This document shows, in pieces, positions 9,077-19,800 of a DNA stretch of 64,000 bases. This DNA is from Limnovirga sp038203525 (GTDB taxonomy: Bacteria > Bacteroidota > Bacteroidia > Chitinophagales > Chitinophagaceae), in NCBI GenBank assembly GCA_038203525.1, contig JBBRDW010000011.1:3792-67791 (forward strand), written 5' to 3'. How positions within the stretch are numbered: the first letter of the stretch is position 1; every line of letters starts with the position of its first letter. Made by a program: the position numbers and the translations under genes. Under the pieces are notes generated by a model. It ran no database searches. It was not told where the DNA came from and saw nothing but the letters and a program-made list of their open reading frames with translations.

Positions 9077-9084
9077 CAAAGGTA
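9077..9084 (-). promoter_or_regulatory. -7 box TACCTTTG of atpD
   Basis: On the minus strand TACCTTTG matches TAnnTTTG exactly, about 25 bases before the atpD ATG. A clear TTG at the expected -33 spacing is not present, so only the -7 half is supported. Confidence 0.5.
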
Positions 9085-9138
9085 AGGGAACAGCTTTATA
9101 AATGTTTTGAAGTTAAGAGTTTGTAATTATTTTTTTTT

Positions 9139-9317
9139 AGCCCGGCAGTGATGCCTTGAATTGGGCTTTACTTGCGTCGCACGCTTATACGTTCTGTCCA
9201 TCTGTGACCGGCAACCAACAACCTGTTTCCTTAACAGAGCAATGTTGAACATAGCTCTAAAAGTACAAGCGTACGACGCAAGAGGCGATGCCATGTAAAA
9301 CAAATGCCTGGCCAAAA
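9139..9317. repeat. IPR1 copy 5 (two-armed, covarying)
   Basis: The left arm TTGCGTCGCACGCTTATAC and right arm GTACAAGCGTACGACGCAA both carry a change at arm position 12 / its partner (T to G opposite A to C), so that pair is kept. Outer boxes AGCCCGGCA (9139) and GGCGATGCCAT...GCCTGGCCAAAAA (to 9317) are intact. It lies between gldN and atpD. Confidence 0.9.
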
Positions 9318-9334
9318 ATTTTCTTTAAACTCCC

Positions 9335-9371
9335 AAAAAAATACCCGCTAACCAAAAGCCAGCGGGTATTA
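9335..9371 (-). terminator. intrinsic terminator of gldKLMN
   Basis: On the minus strand AATACCCGCT pairs perfectly with AGCGGGTATT around an 11-base loop, followed by a run of T. It lies 20 bases beyond the gldN stop, so the four gld genes likely end here. Confidence 0.85.
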
Positions 9372-9391
9372 TAAATTTTCTTTATGTTAAA

Positions 9392-10501
9392 TCAATATGC
9401 CCAAAGATTCTGTTCGTAGTTAAAGATCTTCTCTTTTATTTTTTCGCCCTCGAGCAAACGATACATGGTATTGTTTGGATACAATGCGGACAATGGCTGA
9501 TCTCCCGGATTGTCAAAAGTAGATTTTACAATATAGCTGCTGAACATACGGGCTTCAAATAAATCTTCCCAACTCATTCTTGCTCCAAAATTCTTAGGGT
9601 TGTATACTTTTGCATTAGCCAAAATTGGCCTTGCATCGGGATAATACACCCACCAAATTGGACGGTAGCTGTTTGGAATAATTTCACCCGTAGAAAGCCT
9701 GTAGGGAATTACCGGCGCTATACCCAATATTCTAACAAATAAGCGGCTGCTTTCTTTGTCGAAAATCCATTCTTCCTTTACTTGGAATTTGTAAATAGAA
9801 TCAGGCTCAATCGCTTTTGCCCGAACTTCATAGCCCACGGTATTTCCATCGCGGTCGAGCTTAGCAGAAGTATCAAACCCACTGCCAAATGCATTCATCG
9901 CAGCATCGGCAGTTATGGGAGTTGTAAATCGGTCATCATCGCCACTGAAAGCTGTTAATTTATTATCCTGAATTGCACGTAGTAAAATACTTATAAACCT
10001 TTGGTTGCCGTTATTCTCTTCTGCAGCATACCTGAATGGCAGATTTTGTTTTTCTCTTGCGTCTATTTCTCTCCAAACCCGCACCCGATATACAGCGTCG
10101 TCTTCTCTTATATTTTCATAAGGTAGCGAAAATGAATCATTGCCCATTTGACCCGAAAAATTTGGATCTACTGCCATGTCATCGCGCTGTGTGTACTTAA
10201 TATTGTCAAGCAAGCCATTTCCGGATCCTTTTATAACTGTAATTGGAAGGGATGTATCAATGTTAAGTTTTGAATTGGTGTTATTATTTAAATAAGCGGA
10301 GCCTCCGGGTTTTGTCGTATCGGTGCCTTGATTGGAATATGCGGATTTTGTATTACTCTGTGCTTGCGTGGTATTGTAAGCACTAACCGGAGCTTTAGGG
10401 CGGGCTTTAGGTTTAGTTACCTTTTTTTGAGCTAATACGGAGTCGGTGCAAGCAAGAACTAATGCTAAACAAAGAAACCATTTTAAATGTGCTGTTTTCA
10501 T
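9392..10501 (-). CDS. gldN: gliding motility / T9SS protein GldN (PorN)
   Basis: This is a 369-residue periplasmic component of the type IX secretion trans-envelope complex; GldN works with the lipoprotein GldK as a ring at the outer membrane. A signal peptide covers residues 1-24 (cleavage near VLAQ). A low-complexity Asn/Ser/Thr linker follows to about 75, then the conserved GldN core with DDAVYRVRVWREIDAREKQN and WWVYYPDARPILA near residues 130-290. It is the last gene of gldK-L-M-N, 12 bases after gldM, and ends at a strong terminator. Confidence 0.93.
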   Translation of the reverse strand: MKTAHLKWFLCLALVLACTDSVLAQKKVTKPKARPKAPVSAYNTTQAQSNTKSAYSNQGTDTTKPGGSAYLNNNTNSKLNIDTSLPITVIKGSGNGLLDNIKYTQRDDMAVDPNFSGQMGNDSFSLPYENIREDDAVYRVRVWREIDAREKQNLPFRYAAEENNGNQRFISILLRAIQDNKLTAFSGDDDRFTTPITADAAMNAFGSGFDTSAKLDRDGNTVGYEVRAKAIEPDSIYKFQVKEEWIFDKESSRLFVRILGIAPVIPYRLSTGEIIPNSYRPIWWVYYPDARPILANAKVYNPKNFGARMSWEDLFEARMFSSYIVKSTFDNPGDQPLSALYPNNTMYRLLEGEKIKEKIFNYEQNLWAY

Positions 10502-10513
10502 ATATTAAATATT

Positions 10514-12049
10514 TTATGGCAGAAGATTGAAAACGATTGGTGGCAATGACCTTGAGCCACCAGGTCCGTTTGCCTTTATTTCATCTATGGTAATAGTGCT
10601 ACCTGCTTTTGCTTTTTCAATAAGATCTTTTACAGAGTCGAAAGTATCTCCCGAAACCTGCCTGGCCTGCAAATTTGGGAAATTGGCTCCTGTACAAACA
10701 ATCGTATAACCGGTTATGTTGAACTTAACACCTTCAAAAACAAAATTTTCCAGTTCCGCTCTTACCCCAAACTGCGCTTTAAAGTCGTTTACTTTCATTG
10801 GCCCACCTTTACTTTTTCCTACTTTGGCAACGGGATCAGGCACAGGTTTTACCCTGAACTCGAATGTTTGTGGCTTTTGCTGACCGTCAATATTCAAAAT
10901 TACAGTGGCAGTGCCAGGCCTTACAGGCTCTACAATATATTGACCAGGTTTATCGCCTTTGGTAAGTTTACCATTATCAATTGATGGATGTACTTTTTCA
11001 TCGCCAACATTTCCTCCGCTCACAGACAATGGGTTTTGCAATCCTATGTAAAGAACTTTAACCGCATCTGCACTTACACTTGCGCCGGTGGGAGAACCCA
11101 CAACGTACTGAATGGGTACTGTTTTTATTTGAGGTTTACCATCCTGATCGGTGTAATTAATAGTTACTGTAACCGTTTTTGTACCCACTCCGTTTGCAAT
11201 AAATTTTTGCCGGGCCAAACCATCTGGACCTATTGGGGAAGCAGCGCCATTAATGGATATTGAAGGCTTTTTTTCACTGTTAAAAGCACCAAGCCCTGCA
11301 GTGATTTCCATTTCCTGCCCATCCATTAAATAAGTTGCACTTGATTGCACCAGTGGAATATAGGTGTCAAATCTTAATTCAACCTGCCCTACTTGCTTGT
11401 GACAAAATTCGACAACCTTATTTTCAGAGGTTTTTACATCATTTTGAAATTTGCTCAACATTGTTAGTGTTGCAACAGTAGGTGTCATTTGAAAATATGC
11501 AGCCTCCCACGATTTATTAACTTTATTCTGCACTGCAGGCATACTTAAATCTATCGGAAGATTATCATTAAATTCTTTTGCAATTGTTGGGTCGATTGCT
11601 AATAACTGCTTGCGATAGTCCTCAAGCTTCTGGTACAATTGTTTTCCAAGGTTACCCTCAACCATCAACCTTGTAGAAACTTCAAGATTATCTTCCTTAA
11701 ATGAAGAATCACCATTTTTTTTCGGATCAAAATCAGCCGCAATCAAAATTGAATCTTTTACTTGCTGGATAAAATTATCAATAGATACAGTAAGCTGTTG
11801 CGCTGTTTGCGCCTTAGGATACCAGATTTGGGCCTTATCATGTGATACTGGATCTTTTAATTTATCCTGCAAAGAACTAATATATTGTGAAGTGGAAAGA
11901 CCTACTACAACACTACTCTTTTGCAAACTCGCATCCACTGTTTTAAAAGCTGTTAGTATTTCAGATGATACATTTAGTGCCAACAACGCAGTTAGAACCA
12001 AATACATTATATTTATCATCTTCTGCCTCGGCTCCTTAGGTAATGCCAT
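10514..12049 (-). CDS. gldM: T9SS motor protein GldM (PorM)
   Basis: This is a 511-residue partner of GldL in the proton-driven motor of T9SS and gliding. One N-terminal transmembrane helix (about 12-30, MYLVLTALLALNVSSEIL) is followed by a long helical then beta-domain periplasmic region; the C-terminal part holds the GldM beta-domains that contact GldK/GldN. The start MALPKEPRQKMINIMYLVLTALLALN is the conserved family N terminus, so the start is secure. It lies 57 bases after gldL and 12 before gldN. Confidence 0.95.
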   Translation of the reverse strand: MALPKEPRQKMINIMYLVLTALLALNVSSEILTAFKTVDASLQKSSVVVGLSTSQYISSLQDKLKDPVSHDKAQIWYPKAQTAQQLTVSIDNFIQQVKDSILIAADFDPKKNGDSSFKEDNLEVSTRLMVEGNLGKQLYQKLEDYRKQLLAIDPTIAKEFNDNLPIDLSMPAVQNKVNKSWEAAYFQMTPTVATLTMLSKFQNDVKTSENKVVEFCHKQVGQVELRFDTYIPLVQSSATYLMDGQEMEITAGLGAFNSEKKPSISINGAASPIGPDGLARQKFIANGVGTKTVTVTINYTDQDGKPQIKTVPIQYVVGSPTGASVSADAVKVLYIGLQNPLSVSGGNVGDEKVHPSIDNGKLTKGDKPGQYIVEPVRPGTATVILNIDGQQKPQTFEFRVKPVPDPVAKVGKSKGGPMKVNDFKAQFGVRAELENFVFEGVKFNITGYTIVCTGANFPNLQARQVSGDTFDSVKDLIEKAKAGSTITIDEIKANGPGGSRSLPPIVFNLLP

Positions 12050-12106
12050 TCTATCTCAGTTTAAGATTGTTTTCTTTAAATTGTCAATAATGATAAATCT
12101 ATTCGT

Positions 12107-12874
12107 TTACTTAACCCCCTGCATGGCACCAATCATATTGCCATATATTTGGTTCAATTTGTTCAGGTTGCCTGCTAGAAGGGTGATTTGTTCCTTTGCT
12201 CTATTTGCATCGTCTGCAGTATTAAGCATTGCTTTTGATGCTTCTGCAAGTTTGCCGTAAAATTGATTTAGAGACTTAAGATGGCTGTTACTTTCCTGTA
12301 GTTCAAGTTCATAGATCGTATTTAGGGAAGAAAGATTTTTAGTAAGCACCTGTACCTGTTCATGAAATAGTTTAGCACCCTCAGAGGCGTGGGTAAAAGA
12401 ACTTGCAGAAGCTGCCGCTTTGGTATAAGCTTCTCCTATAGCACCCAGTGCTTTAGCAGCTTCTTTTGATTTTTGTGTATATTCACCAGTAGCTGCTACA
12501 GCATCGCCTATTTCGCTCATTTTATCAACGGTACCACCAAGTTTTTGGAAGCCCGCACTTAATTTTGTTAAGCTTGTTGGCGTAATATCAGCCTCCTGTA
12601 ACATTTTTTCCATCGATTTCAAAGCAGGATTAGCTGTCTGTAGTTGAGCACCAGCAATATTAACTTGGTGATCATCAATAGCTGGATAATAAAGGTAAAG
12701 TAGCCCATAACCTAGAAATATTATAGACTCTGTTGTTAGTCCAATATATAACCAGGTATCAGCCGAAGCAGCATGTGTAATTTTCATGAGAGCACCGAAT
12801 ATCACTACTGCTGCCGCAATAGAAACAAGAACATCAAACCATTTACTTACTTTAGGAGGGATAGCAGCTGCCAT
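12107..12874 (-). CDS. gldL: T9SS motor protein GldL (PorL)
   Basis: This is a 255-residue inner-membrane protein forming the pentameric stator of the T9SS motor around the GldM dimer. Two transmembrane helices are visible (about 13-32 and 41-62), with the acidic residue of TTESIIFLGYGLLYL at the start of the second, where the family has its proton-carrying glutamate. A long cytoplasmic helical tail, rich in Ala, Ser and Lys, makes up the rest. It follows gldK by 71 bases. Confidence 0.93.
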   Translation of the reverse strand: MAAAIPPKVSKWFDVLVSIAAAVVIFGALMKITHAASADTWLYIGLTTESIIFLGYGLLYLYYPAIDDHQVNIAGAQLQTANPALKSMEKMLQEADITPTSLTKLSAGFQKLGGTVDKMSEIGDAVAATGEYTQKSKEAAKALGAIGEAYTKAAASASSFTHASEGAKLFHEQVQVLTKNLSSLNTIYELELQESNSHLKSLNQFYGKLAEASKAMLNTADDANRAKEQITLLAGNLNKLNQIYGNMIGAMQGVK

Positions 12875-12945
12875 ACGTATAGTTTATTTTTTATTTATAT
12901 TTAGGAGAATGAAGAATCAGAAATTTTGCACAGGTATTTTAAAAT

Positions 12946-14229
12946 TTATTTCTTACGAAGCTGTGCAGGCAAATCAATAACACATCTAAATCCAAGATAA
13001 GATTTGGCTGTGTCCTGATATTCGTATTGCCTGGTACTGGTTTGGAGAAAGTAACCTACATCTTTCCAGCTACCACCGCGAACAACTTTACGCTTCATTC
13101 TCGGAGGGTCGGAATCTTTAGCATCCCAGCGTATATCGGGGTTCATATCATGAACAAAATTGTATGCACTTTCATAAAAAAGAGAGGACGTCCACTCAGA
13201 AACATTGCCGGCCATATTATACAGTCCAAATTCATTTGGCCAATAAGCATCAGCTTTCACTGTGTAAAATCCACCATCTTCTACATAGTTACCCCGCCCC
13301 GGCTTAAAGTTTGCCAATAAGCAACCTTTTTTATTCCTGAGATAATAGTTGCCCCATGGAAACATAGATTGACTTCGCCCACCTCTTGCGGCATATTCCC
13401 ATTCAGCCTCCGTTGGCAATCTGAAATCACTTTCAGGAGATTTTTTTTCTTTTATCAGGTATGCATTTAAATACCTTGACCTCCAATGGCAAAAAGCTAC
13501 AGCCTGCTTCCAGTTTACCCCAACTACAGGATAATTTCCATAAGAAGGATGGGAGAAATATCTTTTTGTTTGAGGTTCATTGTAAGAGTATGAAAAATCA
13601 CGCATCCAAACCAATGTATCTGGGTACACCGGTTGGTTATATTTATAAATGAAATCTTTTCTGGGCTTGCCTTTATTTTCAAATTTGGCCGCAGCTTTCA
13701 AATCAAATCCCTGCACATTATATACAATTTTCTCAGGATCAATCTCCATTTTGCCATACAAACGATTATCGGGCGTAAGCATTAAAGGACTTAATTTTTC
13801 CATTACTCCTTTATCGCTCCACTTGATAGTAGCTGCCTTTTTTTGATCTATCATGGTATCACCATCCGGGCTTTGTTTGAAATAGCCCAGCTGAACCGCA
13901 GCAAGTGAATCTATAGTCCACTTCACAAATTGGCGGTACTGATTGTTTGTAATTTCTGTTTTATCCATCCAGAAACCACTTATAGAAATTTCCCGATTTC
14001 TTGAAGTGAAATTATAATTAATATCTTCATCACTGGGACCCATATGAAATGTACCGGGTGGTATATAGGCCATGCCGAGTGGTTTTCCCATGCTTCCACG
14101 CGAATTTGGCGCTACCCCATGAAGCTGTCCGTCATTTGGTGGTCCCGATACTTTACCACTTTTAGTGCAGCTCACTGATACTAATACGAAAACAGTAAGC
14201 ACGGTTATTGTTAAGAAGCGGATTTTCAT
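12946..14229 (-). CDS. gldK: gliding motility lipoprotein GldK (PorK), FGE-sulfatase fold
   Basis: This is a 427-residue outer-membrane lipoprotein, lipobox VSC at Cys21. The body is a formylglycine-generating-enzyme-like domain: IPPGTFHMGPSDED near 55, FWMDKTEITNNQYRQF, RLPTEAEWEYAARGG, NMAGNVSEWTSS and VRGGSWKD near the end. In GldK the fold is structural and not an enzyme; it forms rings with GldN. It is the first gene of the four-gene cluster, preceded by the best -33/-7 match in this region. Confidence 0.93.
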   Translation of the reverse strand: MKIRFLTITVLTVFVLVSVSCTKSGKVSGPPNDGQLHGVAPNSRGSMGKPLGMAYIPPGTFHMGPSDEDINYNFTSRNREISISGFWMDKTEITNNQYRQFVKWTIDSLAAVQLGYFKQSPDGDTMIDQKKAATIKWSDKGVMEKLSPLMLTPDNRLYGKMEIDPEKIVYNVQGFDLKAAAKFENKGKPRKDFIYKYNQPVYPDTLVWMRDFSYSYNEPQTKRYFSHPSYGNYPVVGVNWKQAVAFCHWRSRYLNAYLIKEKKSPESDFRLPTEAEWEYAARGGRSQSMFPWGNYYLRNKKGCLLANFKPGRGNYVEDGGFYTVKADAYWPNEFGLYNMAGNVSEWTSSLFYESAYNFVHDMNPDIRWDAKDSDPPRMKRKVVRGGSWKDVGYFLQTSTRQYEYQDTAKSYLGFRCVIDLPAQLRKK

Positions 14230-14257
14230 TTATATATAAATTATTTTCGAAGTGTCG

Positions 14258-14287
14258 CAAATGTAAACATTAAATTAAATCATCCAA
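14258..14287 (-). promoter_or_regulatory. promoter of gldKLMN (TTG-N19-TACATTTG)
   Basis: On the minus strand TACATTTG (14258-14265) is preceded by TTG (14285-14287) with 19 bases between. This is a full match to the Bacteroidota -33/-7 pattern. The predicted start of transcription is about 20 bases before the gldK ATG. Confidence 0.72.
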
Positions 14288-14381
14288 TTTTTAGGATAGT
14301 TATCTGATTTTAAACTTTTATCTTGTGTAATTCCTGTTGCAAAAATATTAACGCATTTCGTTTTATGATATTGTATAACGC

Positions 14382-16442
14382 CTATTCTTTCATTAGCAAT
14401 ATTAAATCTTCAACGTTATTTACAGGATTTTTACAAGAATAATCCCTGCATAGGTAAATACTTCTTCCGGACAGCCCACTTAATTTCCCCTTTAGTAAAG
14501 GGAAGTCATTATCCATATTATTGGTTGACTGAATTACCTTATTTGGTATAAATAATGAATTAACATCCATTAGTAATTCTTTTGTTTCGTTACCAACAAT
14601 TGCAATCTCAAATATTCCCTTTACCAGACTTTGTAACAACAATGCCCAAATACCAAATGAAGTCGAATATTTTACTAAAGCACCCCCTAACGCCTCAAGC
14701 ATCTTTTCTGCAATCTTTTTCCACCTATTATTCTCAAATACGACGGAAAGGTATAATAGGTTTTGTGCCATCACTGCATTCCCTGATGGTACGGCGCCAT
14801 CGTAGACTTCTTTTTTTCTTACAATAATATCTTTTTGTAAGTTATCTGTAAACCACAAAAAAGGAGTTTCTTCATCAAAAAACAGGTCAAGAACATTCTC
14901 CGTAATTGTTTTCGCTTTTAGAAGATATTCGCCATTACCAGTAATTTCCTGTAAATGTATGAGGGCTTGTATCAAATAAGCATAATCATCCAGGAAGGCT
15001 GGGTACCTCGCCTTACCTGCTTTCCAGGTATGGGCCCATACGCCACTTGCGTCACATAGATTTGCTTTAAGAAAAGCGATATTTTGTTCCGCCATTGCCA
15101 GATAATCAGCTTCTTTTGTTGCAGCATAAGCTTTGCAACAAGCTGTAATCATCAATGCATTCCAACCTAATAAAATTTTATCGTCAAGAGAAGGTTTTAT
15201 CCTTTTTCTGCGTTGGGCCAAAAGCTTATTTCTGCATTCCTCCAATATTCCTTTTAATTCTTTAACCCCCATTTCCAATTTTTCGGCGTGCGATTTTAGG
15301 TTTTCAGTCAGCCAAAGTATATTGGTGTGTTCCCAATTTCCCCCATCAGTGATATTATAAATTTTGCAAAACAATTCGGTGCGATCCCCTAACAAACCAG
15401 CTATTTCACTTTTGTTCCAAACGTAATATTTTCCTTCTACGCCTTCACTGTCGGCATCGAGCGCACTATAAAATCCGCCTTCGGGCGATAAAAATTCACT
15501 TTCAACAAATGCCAGTGTTTGTTTAATAACTGTTGCATACAAATCATCTCCTGTTAACTGATATGCTTCGGCCATAACACTTACCAACAGAGCATTATCA
15601 TAAAGCATCTTTTCGAAATGGGGGGCAAGCCATTTCGCATCTGTACTATAGCGGGCAAATCCGCCTCCAAGCTGATCGTAAATCCCTCCCATAATCATTT
15701 TGTCAAGACTTAACAAAGCTTGTTTTAATGATCGTTCGTCTTTAGCAAAATGATAATGTCTCAGCAGGAATTGAATAGCAAATGTTTGGGGAAATTTCGG
15801 CGCCTTCCCAAACCCACCCCAAACGCTGTCCCCCTGTGCCAATAGATTCTCGGCAATTTTTTCAAGGTTTTGTTCAGTAAAAATATCTCCGGGTTTTACC
15901 AGCCCCGGTTTTGAAATTCCAAAAGAATTGGCATTTTTTAAATGTGCAATTAGATTTTCAGCCTGCGATTCCATTTCGTTTTTACGTTCTGTATAGGCCT
16001 TGTGCACAGCATTTAAAGTTTCTTTCCAGCTCATGCGGTTGTGCGCATTCACCGGCGGAAAATAAGTTCCTCCATAAAAAGGCTTGGCATCTGGTGTAAG
16101 AAAAACATTTAGCGGCCAACCTCCGCTGCCAGCTATTGCCTGCACAGCATCCATATATATATGATCAAGGTCGGGCCGTTCCTCGCGGTCAATTTTAATA
16201 TTAATGAAATGGGCATTCATTATTTCGGCCGTGTCCTCATCCTCAAAACTTTCCCTCTCCATAACATGGCACCAGTGGCAGGCAGAGTATCCAATACTCA
16301 CTAATACAGGCTTGTCTTCATCTTTTGCTTTTTGCAAAGCCTCCTCTCCCCAGGGATACCAGTCAACAGGGTTATGGGCATGCTGCAGCAGGTAAGGACT
16401 GGTTTCTTCTATAAGACGGTTTGTGAATTTTGAAGAGCTCAT
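14382..16442 (-). CDS. DUF255 thioredoxin-fold / (alpha/alpha)6-barrel protein (YyaL/SPATA20 family)
   Basis: This is a 686-residue cytoplasmic protein. The N-terminal thioredoxin-like domain begins NRLIEETSPYLLQHAHNPVDW and carries CHWC (Cys55, Cys58) in GYSACHWCHVMERESFED; the remainder resembles an N-acylglucosamine-epimerase-like alpha-barrel (GGIYDQLGGGFARYSTDAKWLAPHFEKMLYDNALL near 255-290). Length is typical of bacterial YyaL and SPATA20 relatives. Function is not settled for the family. It is transcribed away from gldK, with about 150 bases between them that hold the gld promoter. Confidence 0.88.
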   Translation of the reverse strand: MSSSKFTNRLIEETSPYLLQHAHNPVDWYPWGEEALQKAKDEDKPVLVSIGYSACHWCHVMERESFEDEDTAEIMNAHFINIKIDREERPDLDHIYMDAVQAIAGSGGWPLNVFLTPDAKPFYGGTYFPPVNAHNRMSWKETLNAVHKAYTERKNEMESQAENLIAHLKNANSFGISKPGLVKPGDIFTEQNLEKIAENLLAQGDSVWGGFGKAPKFPQTFAIQFLLRHYHFAKDERSLKQALLSLDKMIMGGIYDQLGGGFARYSTDAKWLAPHFEKMLYDNALLVSVMAEAYQLTGDDLYATVIKQTLAFVESEFLSPEGGFYSALDADSEGVEGKYYVWNKSEIAGLLGDRTELFCKIYNITDGGNWEHTNILWLTENLKSHAEKLEMGVKELKGILEECRNKLLAQRRKRIKPSLDDKILLGWNALMITACCKAYAATKEADYLAMAEQNIAFLKANLCDASGVWAHTWKAGKARYPAFLDDYAYLIQALIHLQEITGNGEYLLKAKTITENVLDLFFDEETPFLWFTDNLQKDIIVRKKEVYDGAVPSGNAVMAQNLLYLSVVFENNRWKKIAEKMLEALGGALVKYSTSFGIWALLLQSLVKGIFEIAIVGNETKELLMDVNSLFIPNKVIQSTNNMDNDFPLLKGKLSGLSGRSIYLCRDYSCKNPVNNVEDLILLMKE

Positions 16443-16540
16443 TTTATAATAAAGGTGGTACTACTCCATTAAAAGTAATTATTGATTACGGAACAAATCG
16501 GTCAATTAATTGTGTGCATTCTAAATTTTACTGAATTATT

Positions 16541-16815
16541 TTTGTTCACCGGCACTATCACAATGGGCATCATCTGTTGTGTCACTCACTTGTACGTTCC
16601 GTTTTTTATGGCATCTTTTTACAGCCCCCGCAAACATTAAAATTATAGTAATTTGAAAAGCTGTAATATACCAAAATATCCCAATGCTTGTTTCTAAACA
16701 AAAAGTTAGCTGAATAGTTCATGCTTAATAATGCTTTAAAGTACAAGAGTGCGACCACCGCCGTTGGCGGGGCAAGCTGCAAAAAAAGCTTAATAGTTGT
16801 ACTGCAGCCTGGTTA
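16541..16815. repeat. IPR1 copy 6 (subfamily B left arm, nested-insert right arm)
   Basis: The left part has CATCATCTG then TTGTGTCACTCACTTGTAC (about 16577-16595), the B-type arm. The right part has GTACAAGAGTGCGAC followed by the CACCGCC...GGCGGGGCAAGCT insert and GCAA (16740-16783), ending GCCTGGTTAAAAAAA. The two arms belong to different versions, so the copy is mosaic. It fills the 380-base gap, which holds nothing else that I can identify. Confidence 0.75.
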
Positions 16816-16822
16816 AAAAAAA

Positions 16823-19800
16823 TTACTTCGCAAGATTAATTTTACCTTTTAAAAGTCTCCATTTTTCCTGAAGTTGCATAAACACCATCTGGGTTGATTT
16901 AACGGCTGAAACTGTTTGCGTAGTCGGTGGCATATCTGCATCGTGCAAGGTATTAAACAGGCTTTCCAAGGAACGCAATATTTTCTCAAACTCCTTACCG
17001 CTTTGTAATGCAGCAATTCGATCGTCTGATTCTTTTACATTTTTATCCGAAATAAAAGCGCTCAAATCTTTACGTGCCTCTGCCATTTCATTTACTGTTT
17101 TGAGTGCATTTATTCTTCCCTGATAGCAAATAACAGATAGATCGTGCTGGATTTGCAAATCTTTCATGGATGTCTTTACACGGGGGTCCATTTTTACCGT
17201 TAACGGCTGTGTAAAACTTGTACCGTTTACCGTGAACTTAACTGTATAAATCCCGGGCATTACCCATGGCGACAACTGCACCGGATCGGTATTTTTATAT
17301 ATTGCCGAAATAGGAAAGGAAGCCGGTGCTTTTATTGGCGTATAATGCATATCCCACATAAAACGGTGGGCACCGGCATCTGCAGATAAAATTTGCTGCG
17401 GGCGAATCCAATATAAAGGAATATTAATTGGTGGAATTTCGTATGGCTTATCATTGCTGCTAAACTTACGTACGAGGTTTCCTTTTGCATCGGTTATTTC
17501 CAGTGTTACTTCACTGTTTGCGTTCTCTCTTAGATAATAATCAATAACAGCGCCATCAGGTGGGTTTTGGCCGGCGGGTTCCTCCTGAGGTAAGGGCGTA
17601 TCGGTGTTCATATTCCATCTTACACGGATGGCGGTTTGTGGTTTATACAGAATTGCCCTGGCCTTAGCAAGTGATGCCGAGATCTGGCGCAGCGGAGTAA
17701 TATTATCCAGTATCCAGAAACCCCTTCCATGTGTGGCCACAACAATATCATCATCTTTAATCACAAGGTCGCGGATGGAGGAAGCCGGCATATTTAACCG
17801 CACGGGTTGCCAGTGCTCCCCATCATCAAAAGAAACAAATACCGCTCTTTCACTGCCTGCAAACAATAAACCTTTGCGCAAAGGATCTTCCCGAACGGTG
17901 TTAATTGGATCGGCGGGCAAACCATTTACTATTTCTTTCCATGTTGCTCCGCCATCTGTTGTTTTATAAATATGCGGGTTCATATCATCGCAGCGTATCC
18001 TGTTAACTGCTGCATAAGCAGTATTTACATCTGTATGGCTCGCTTCTATCAATGATATTTTGCTCCAGGAAGTTATTTGCGGTGGTGTAACATTTTTCCA
18101 GCTTTTACCACCGTCACGAGTTACGTGAATATAGCCATCATCAGTTCCCGCCCATATTGTATTAATGTCTCTAAATGATGGGGCAATGGTGTAAACAACT
18201 CCCCTTCGGGGCATTTTTTTCATATTATCATTCGTATAAACTCCTACGCTGGCAGGGATTTCCCAGCGCTCCCTGGTAAGGTCAGGGCTTATGGTTTGCC
18301 ATGAGTTACCTGCGTTTTTTGTTTTGAAAATCACATTACTTCCAAAGTATAAAGTGGTTGAATCTATTGGCGAAAATAATATGGGCATCGTTCGTATAAA
18401 CCGGTACTTACCGCTTTTTACAATTTCAGGCGAAATATTTTGAGACTGGCCGGTGCGCTTATCGTATTTTGATATTTTACCACCATAAATGATGTCCGGA
18501 TTTTTAGGGTCTGCTGCAACATATCCATATTCTTCCCCAGCAATGGGGTGCCATTCCCGAAAAGTTATCTGGCCGTCATTGCCCCTGCTGGAAATACCTA
18601 CTGAACCACTCTCCTGCTGGCCCCCATAAACATTGTATGGAAATGCATTGTCTGTGCTCACATGATAAAACTGTGCCGTTGGCTGATTATACCATGATGA
18701 AAAAGATTGCCCACCATTCACCGTAATAATAGCACCCTGATCTGCAGCAATTAACATGATATCTGAATTGGTTGGATTAATCCATATGCGGTGATAATCA
18801 TCGCCTCCCGGTGCACCACGAAAGGCGCTCCAGGTTTTTGCCCCATCTACAGATTTCCATACCACCACATCTGCAGCATAAACCACATCAGCATTTTCGG
18901 GGTCAACTTTAACTTCTGCAAAATCATCGCCACGACCCCAGAATCTTTCATCTTTATTCATTGCGGTCCAGGACTCGCCGGCGTCATCACTTCTATAAAT
19001 ACCACCGTATTCGCCTGCATCAACGGTAGCGTATAAACGGTTTGTATTGGTGGGTGCAATGCAGAAACCAATGCGGCCCAACCCTTGCTTTGTTGTAGGT
19101 AAACCTGTTGTTAATTTTTTCCAGGTTGTACCGCCGTCTGTTGATTTATACAAGCCACTTTCCTCTCCATCCCATTCACCATTTTCCCACGGCCCCTGTC
19201 TTCCTGCCCAAAGATCTGCATATACAATGTTGGCATCTTTGGGATCAATAGCTACCTGCACAGCGCCGGTGTTTTCATCAATATATAAAACACGCTCCCA
19301 GGTTTTGCCTGCATCGGTGGTTCGGTAAACGCCACGCTCTGTATTGGGGCCGTAGGGATGGCCCAGCACGGCTGCAAAAACACGATTTTCATTAATAGCA
19401 TCAATAGCAAGACCTCCAATTTGCTGGCCATCTTTTAAGCCCGTATTTACCCAAGTTTTACCCGCATCGGTAGATTTATAAACTCCATCGCCAACAGAAA
19501 GATCGGGGCGTTGGATACCTTCTCCACTTGCTACATAAATCACATTTGGATTAGATGGGGCAACTGCCACATCACCCACAGAGCCGGTTGGCTGATCATC
19601 GAAAATTGGGTTCCAGGTACGGCCATAATCCGTGGTTTTCCATACACCGCCATTGTTTACACCAATATAAAAAACATTGGGCTGCTGCGGCACACCAACT
19701 GCCCCAACGGTTCTGCCCCCACGGTGCGGGCCAATCATACGCCATCGCATACCGTTAAACAGAGCAGCATCATAAGGCTGTGCACACAAAAAATTACTGC

